From CAYJOG01 sp964371695 [NCBI: uncultured bacterium] (GTDB taxonomy: Bacteria > CAYJOG01), in the NCBI GenBank assembly GCA_964371695.1, contig CAYJOG010000032.1, positions 1 through 7,906 of the forward strand: a DNA stretch of 7,906 nt. Direction: 5' to 3'. Below the pieces are notes generated by a model. The model was not told the DNA's origin and did not search any database. It worked only from the letters and a program-made list of their open reading frames with translations. Position numbers and translations under genes: made by a program. This document shows positions 4,714 to 7,906 of this stretch, piece by piece. How positions within the stretch are numbered: the stretch's first letter is position 1; every line of letters begins with the position of its first letter.

Positions 4714-6621
4714 TCACCCACGTTTGCCAAGCACCTCGAAAATCTCGATGGGGCGGGTTTTGCCTTTCACAATCACGAGGTCCAGTGAGCGCAGGTGATA
4801 TTTGTCCGCCAGACCCTCCACGATGTTTTCGCTCACCAGCAGTTGCACACCATATTGTTTGGTGAGGCTCTCCAGACGGCTGGCGAGGTTCACGGCGTCG
4901 CCAATCACGGTGTAATCCAGCTTGTTTTTGCTGCCGATGTTTCCCAGCGTGACCATGCCGCTGTTCAGGCCCACGCCAACGGCAAAAGGCTGGCCAGCGT
5001 GCCGCTCAATTTCGGGGTTCAGCTCCTTCAGTGCCGCCACCATGCCCAGGGCGGCGTCCAGGGCTTTTTCGCGGTCTTGCGGCCCGGCGGTGGGTGCGCC
5101 CCACACCGCCATGATGGCGTCGCCGATGAACTTGTCCACCATGCCCTGGTGCTCAAAAATGATTTCGGTCATGCGGGTGAGGTAGATGTTCAGCGCCGTG
5201 ACCAGCTCGGCGGGGTCCAGCTTTTCGCTCAGCGTGGTGAAGCCCCGCACGTCTGAAAACAGCACCGTGACCTCGCTCTTTTTGCCGCTCAGGCCCAGGT
5301 CGTCGGGGTTTTTCATCAGTTCGTGCAACACGTGCGGGGCCACGTAACTTTTGAACAGATTGGCTGTCTGGCGTTTTTCCCTGTCCACAATCAGCAGGCG
5401 ATAAACCAGCCCCATGGCCCCCGACAGCATCAGCGTCACGGCGGGCGTCACCATGGGCATCACCAGCGCCAGCGACACAAACCGCTGTTGCGCCAGCACC
5501 AGCACGCCCATGGTCAAAAGGGGTACGCTCAACAGCACCGCAAAAAAGGCGGGGGCCAGAAAAAGCACCGTGAGCCACACGGGCTGATCACGCAGAAACG
5601 CCCCGTCCAGCAGGGTCTGCATGGCCTGCTGATGCACCCGCACGCCGCCAATGTTGGCCCAGCCCGGCGAGAGGTCCGGATTCAGCGCATAGGGCGTGTT
5701 GAACATGTCCTTTTCTTCCGGGTCCGTCAGGCCGATGAACACCGCCTTGCCCTGCACCAAAAAGGCCGACACCATGGCGATCATGTCCGGCTCGGTTTCT
5801 TCGAGCAGGGTTTTGGCCGAAATCACACCCACCGGCTCGCCGGTTTCTTTTTGCGGCGGTGCGGCGGTCCAGTTGATCCACATCTCGCCGTTGCGGTCCA
5901 GGGGCACGGTGATTTTGCCCACACGCAACCGGTCACCCGCCAGTGAAACGTCTTTTTCGCCCAGGCGTTGGTGGTGCAGATAGGCCCGCAGGGCAAACGC
6001 CATTTTGAGATGGCCGGTTTTTTCGTCTTTCCACACGGGCCGCCACTTGCGCACCCTTTGGTCCAGCGCGTTCTGGGGCAGGTTCACAAACCCCACCGAG
6101 GCTTCCTTGATCTGAAACGGCCGGGCCGGGCCAAGGGTCTGCTGCCTGCCGCCTTCGAACTTGTAAAGCTCTGCCAGCACCGGCGCGGGGCACGATCGCA
6201 GGGCGTGGTTCAACATGTTGTCCTGTGCCCTGGGGTCAAAGGAACTGTCCCGGCGATAAAACCAGGGGGCGTAATCGGTGCTTTCGCGGTCCAGCAGCAC
6301 GTCGAGCGCCACGGTGCTGGGTTCACCCCGGCACACGTGGTGCAGCAGGCGGGCGATCACCCCACGGGGCCAGGGCCAGCGGCCCACTTTTTTGAGCGTG
6401 GCCGGGTCCAGCGCCACCACCACGGCGTCGGGTGTTTCCTGGGATTTTTTTGGCGTGGCTTTCCGTTCTCCCCTCAGGAAAAACAGATAGTCCACCGCCA
6501 TGTTTTCGTATTTCTCCAGAGGCCGGAACGACACCCCAAGCCACAACACACCACAACACACGGCGCTCAGCAACAACCACACCACCATGTGCCGGGACCA
6601 TGAAAAATGTTTGCCCGTCAT
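4714..6621 (-). CDS. CHASE2-domain class III adenylate cyclase
   Basis: A 635-residue inner-membrane receptor cyclase making cAMP from ATP. An N-terminal membrane helix (about 12-32) leads to a periplasmic CHASE2 sensor domain (about 38-345), with the typical A-V-V-V-A-L-D-x-x-T-L-x-x-x-G-R-W-P-W-P-R (66-86) and V-A-L-D-V-L-L-D (104-111) motifs. A cluster of hydrophobic helices (about 347-410) follows, then the cytoplasmic catalytic domain (about 450-630). Catalytic residues are complete: metal-binding Asp457 (F-S-D-V-R-G-F-T) and Asp501 (F-I-G-D), Lys497 and Thr571 at the two purine-selecting positions, and Asn578 and Arg582 (V-N-x-A-x-R) for the transition state. The Lys/Thr pair marks an adenylate cyclase of class IIIb, some of which respond to bicarbonate. 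The CHASE2 ligand is unknown. The gene starts 5 nt after the stop of the FecR-like gene with no clear Shine-Dalgarno box, suggesting translational coupling. Confidence 0.95.
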   Translation of the reverse strand: MTGKHFSWSRHMVVWLLLSAVCCGVLWLGVSFRPLEKYENMAVDYLFFLRGERKATPKKSQETPDAVVVALDPATLKKVGRWPWPRGVIARLLHHVCRGEPSTVALDVLLDRESTDYAPWFYRRDSSFDPRAQDNMLNHALRSCPAPVLAELYKFEGGRQQTLGPARPFQIKEASVGFVNLPQNALDQRVRKWRPVWKDEKTGHLKMAFALRAYLHHQRLGEKDVSLAGDRLRVGKITVPLDRNGEMWINWTAAPPQKETGEPVGVISAKTLLEETEPDMIAMVSAFLVQGKAVFIGLTDPEEKDMFNTPYALNPDLSPGWANIGGVRVHQQAMQTLLDGAFLRDQPVWLTVLFLAPAFFAVLLSVPLLTMGVLVLAQQRFVSLALVMPMVTPAVTLMLSGAMGLVYRLLIVDREKRQTANLFKSYVAPHVLHELMKNPDDLGLSGKKSEVTVLFSDVRGFTTLSEKLDPAELVTALNIYLTRMTEIIFEHQGMVDKFIGDAIMAVWGAPTAGPQDREKALDAALGMVAALKELNPEIERHAGQPFAVGVGLNSGMVTLGNIGSKNKLDYTVIGDAVNLASRLESLTKQYGVQLLVSENIVEGLADKYHLRSLDLVIVKGKTRPIEIFEVLGKRG

Positions 6622-6626
6622 GGTGT

Positions 6627-7550
6627 TCAGCGCGGGGCGTCCAGCAATGTGTGGGTCTGTGTCGCCCCTGCGGTGTCGCCCATTTTTTCCTGTAGCTGAA
6701 GTTTCTGTATCAGCGCGACGATGTCTTTGGGGTTGCGTTTCAGCAACTCGTTCTGCAACTGCACGGCTTCGTGATAAAGCCCCCCCGCCTCCAGCAAAGC
6801 CGCCTGAAGCGTCAGCTTTGCTTCCGGCTCACTGGCGAATTCTTTCTCCAGCTCCGCCAACTGACGGTCCAGTTCGGCCAGTTCCTGTTCTTCGGGCAAC
6901 CAGAAGGTGCTGGTCTGCCGCGTGCTCGCACCCTGGGCGGGGCCTTCCACCGAGAGCGTATACATGCCCCCCGGTTTCATGGGATGCAACGAGTCGGGGT
7001 AATGCAACACGTTTTCGGGGGTCTCCAGATTGAACCACTCCATGCCCGTGTCGTCGGCAAGCGTCACCTTGTAATCCCCCTTGTCTCCCAGCCAGGTGAT
7101 GCTGATGCGGTCTTCGCGGATGGCGCTGTTGAGGGGATAGGTGAGCACCAGTGAGCCTGTGGCCGGGCCGCTGCGCTTGACGCCCCCCACCCCACCCTGG
7201 CTTTTGAAATCGCGGTTTTTGTCCACCATGTTGGACATGCCCTTGCTGAGCAGCGACATGGCCTTGGCGGCCGCGCCGGGCGAGCCCGCCGTCGCGCCCC
7301 CGCCGCTCACGGCGTGGGTGACCGGGCCTTTTACCAGCACCTTTTGACCGGCGGGTGTGAGGTAGAGCACCATGGCTCCGGCGGCGGCGGTGATTTTTTC
7401 ACCCTTGTTCAAGGGCATTTTGGGTTTGAGAGGTTTGCCTCCCACCTTGGCGTCGCCCTTCACCATCATCACCAGGCCAGCAGGCGCGGCCATGGCCTGC
7501 GCCGAAAAAAGCAACCCGAAGACCAGCAGAAAAGTAAGCAGTCGTTTCAT
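6627..7550 (-). CDS. FecR-like secreted protein with C-terminal helical repeat region
   Basis: A 307-residue exported protein. The N terminus is a clear Sec signal peptide (M-K-R-L-L-T-F-L-L-V-F-G-L-L-F, cleavage probably near A-M-A-A at 19-22). Residues 24-80 resemble a FecR-type domain (G-L-V-M-M-V-K-G-D-A-K-V, then a K-G-E-K-I-T stretch and A-G-A-M-V-L-Y-L). A Gly/Ala linker follows, then a beta-rich part (about 133-218) and a Glu-rich coiled segment (219-243) leading into TPR-like helices (245-295). FecR-like periplasmic proteins next to CHASE2 cyclases are a recurring arrangement, so it may feed an envelope signal to the cyclase sensor domain; this is inference. ATG 7550 is the only start after an in-frame TGA 15 nt upstream; the GGAGG box is just 1 nt from it, unusually close. 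It is the first gene of the operon, divergent from the membrane gene at 7605. Confidence 0.85.
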   Translation of the reverse strand: MKRLLTFLLVFGLLFSAQAMAAPAGLVMMVKGDAKVGGKPLKPKMPLNKGEKITAAAGAMVLYLTPAGQKVLVKGPVTHAVSGGGATAGSPGAAAKAMSLLSKGMSNMVDKNRDFKSQGGVGGVKRSGPATGSLVLTYPLNSAIREDRISITWLGDKGDYKVTLADDTGMEWFNLETPENVLHYPDSLHPMKPGGMYTLSVEGPAQGASTRQTSTFWLPEEQELAELDRQLAELEKEFASEPEAKLTLQAALLEAGGLYHEAVQLQNELLKRNPKDIVALIQKLQLQEKMGDTAGATQTHTLLDAPR

Positions 7551-7604
7551 GCCTCCAGAATATCAGTTTGTTCATTTCCGTGTTTTCTGGTGAAGAAGTG
7601 CAAT
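7551..7604. promoter_or_regulatory. short divergent intergenic region
   Basis: Only 54 nt separate the starts of the FecR-like gene and the plus-strand membrane gene. It is AT-richer than its surroundings, as expected of a promoter region, but I could not identify a convincing -35/-10 pair. At least one promoter probably lies inside the opposing gene. Confidence 0.3.
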
Positions 7605-7906
7605 ATGCCTACAATCCGGCCCGTGGCGAACTGCGACAACAAGATTGTGGCCCGCGCCGCCGTGGCCCCCGCCATGGCCCTGCCCGCCCTGACCGTGGCC
7701 GCCCTTTACAGCGCCTGGCTGTTCATGGCCTCGGCCATGCCGCTGCTGGTGCCCCGCGCCAAACTGGTAGAGGTGCTGAACCTCACGGCCTGGGCGGTGG
7801 TGCTGCCGGGCCTGCTGCTCACCGGCGGCCTGTGGACCGTGGCCCACACCCCCCCTGGCCCCCGCCACCCCCGCCCCTGCGCAAACCGCCAAATGACACA
7901 GCAAAC
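7605..7906 (+). CDS. small membrane protein, runs to the window edge, probable frame disturbance
   Basis: I do not recognise the family. From ATG 7605 the frame is open to the end of the window (100 codons). Two hydrophobic segments, about residues 19-49 (rich in Ala/Leu with A-W-L-F-M) and 60-80 (T-A-W-A-V-V-L-P-G-L-L-L), indicate an inner-membrane protein, with a short basic N terminus and a polar linker P-R-A-K-L-V-E-V between them. A weak GAAGAAG lies upstream. After residue 82 the frame enters a seven-C run (7849-7855) and becomes Pro/Arg-rich. With one C fewer, the protein would instead end L-A-P-A-T-P-A-P-A-Q-T-A-K at a TGA (7894-7896), and that TGA overlaps an ATG (7893) as ATGA, as in the coupled genes elsewhere in the window. 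The true end may therefore be 7896. A long minus-strand open frame over the same bases looks like a composition artefact. Confidence 0.5.
   Translation, partial: MPTIRPVANCDNKIVARAAVAPAMALPALTVAALYSAWLFMASAMPLLVPRAKLVEVLNLTAWAVVLPGLLLTGGLWTVAHTPPGPRHPRPCANRQMTQQ

Noticed and set aside
4179-4730. Minus-strand open frame of 183 codons between the cyclase and NYN genes
   Set aside because: It runs through the dispersed repeat and six hairpins, overlaps the NYN upstream region and the cyclase end, and its translation (for example H-S-R-E-S-G-N-P and A-T-G-E-T-P-V) is the known false product of intergenic repeats.
7572-7904. Minus-strand open frame of 110 codons at the right edge
   Set aside because: Its translation is an almost pure Gly/His/Ala low-complexity string, while the opposite strand encodes a coherent membrane protein.

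Overview
The window is a GC-rich bacterial segment with compact, Shine-Dalgarno-led operons. Its protein families (a two-subunit MaoC hydratase, a CHASE2 adenylate cyclase with a FecR-like partner, a YacP-like NYN nuclease) and the ATTCCC...GGGAAT type of intergenic repeat fit a proteobacterium or a deltaproteobacterial (Desulfobacterota-like) lineage. This placement is an inference from gene content; no taxonomic marker is present. I see no rRNA, tRNA, CRISPR array, phage gene or transposase gene.

Layout. (1) At 1-107 lies a dispersed repeat. (2) At 108-955, minus strand, two hot-dog-fold genes form a tight pair: a FAS1-like dehydratase/MaoC N-type subunit followed by the catalytic MaoC subunit. 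Together they probably make a heteromeric (R)-specific enoyl-CoA hydratase. (3) At 956-1131 is a divergent regulatory region holding a perfect 14-bp palindrome, followed on the plus strand by a small STAS-like protein (1132-1500). (4) At 1549-4128, minus strand, an operon of three genes runs in the order NYN ribonuclease-like, glycosyltransferase with a C-terminal helical/TPR-like region, and VOC/glyoxalase-like protein; the last two overlap by 4 nt (ATGA). (5) At 4129-4713 is a 585-nt non-coding stretch packed with hairpins and dispersed repeats. (6) At 4714-7550, minus strand, a FecR-like secreted protein and a CHASE2/class III adenylate cyclase form a two-gene signalling operon. (7) At 7605, plus strand, a small membrane protein starts and runs to the window end, probably with a one-base frame disturbance in a C tract.

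The most unusual object is a 173-bp MITE-like element at 3548-3720. It has 10-bp perfect terminal inverted repeats, a 3-bp TCA target duplication and an interior made almost entirely of five consecutive hairpins. It inserted exactly in the TGA stop codon of the NYN gene. Removing the element and one TCA copy in silico restores a 13-nt overlap (ATGGCCACCCTGA) in which the glycosyltransferase started inside the NYN 3' end. The insertion therefore left the NYN protein intact but cut the glycosyltransferase off from its original start codon and its translational coupling. Its reading frame now runs back into the element, which supplies about 30 in-frame codons with a GTG start; otherwise translation must begin at an internal ATG without a good ribosome binding site.
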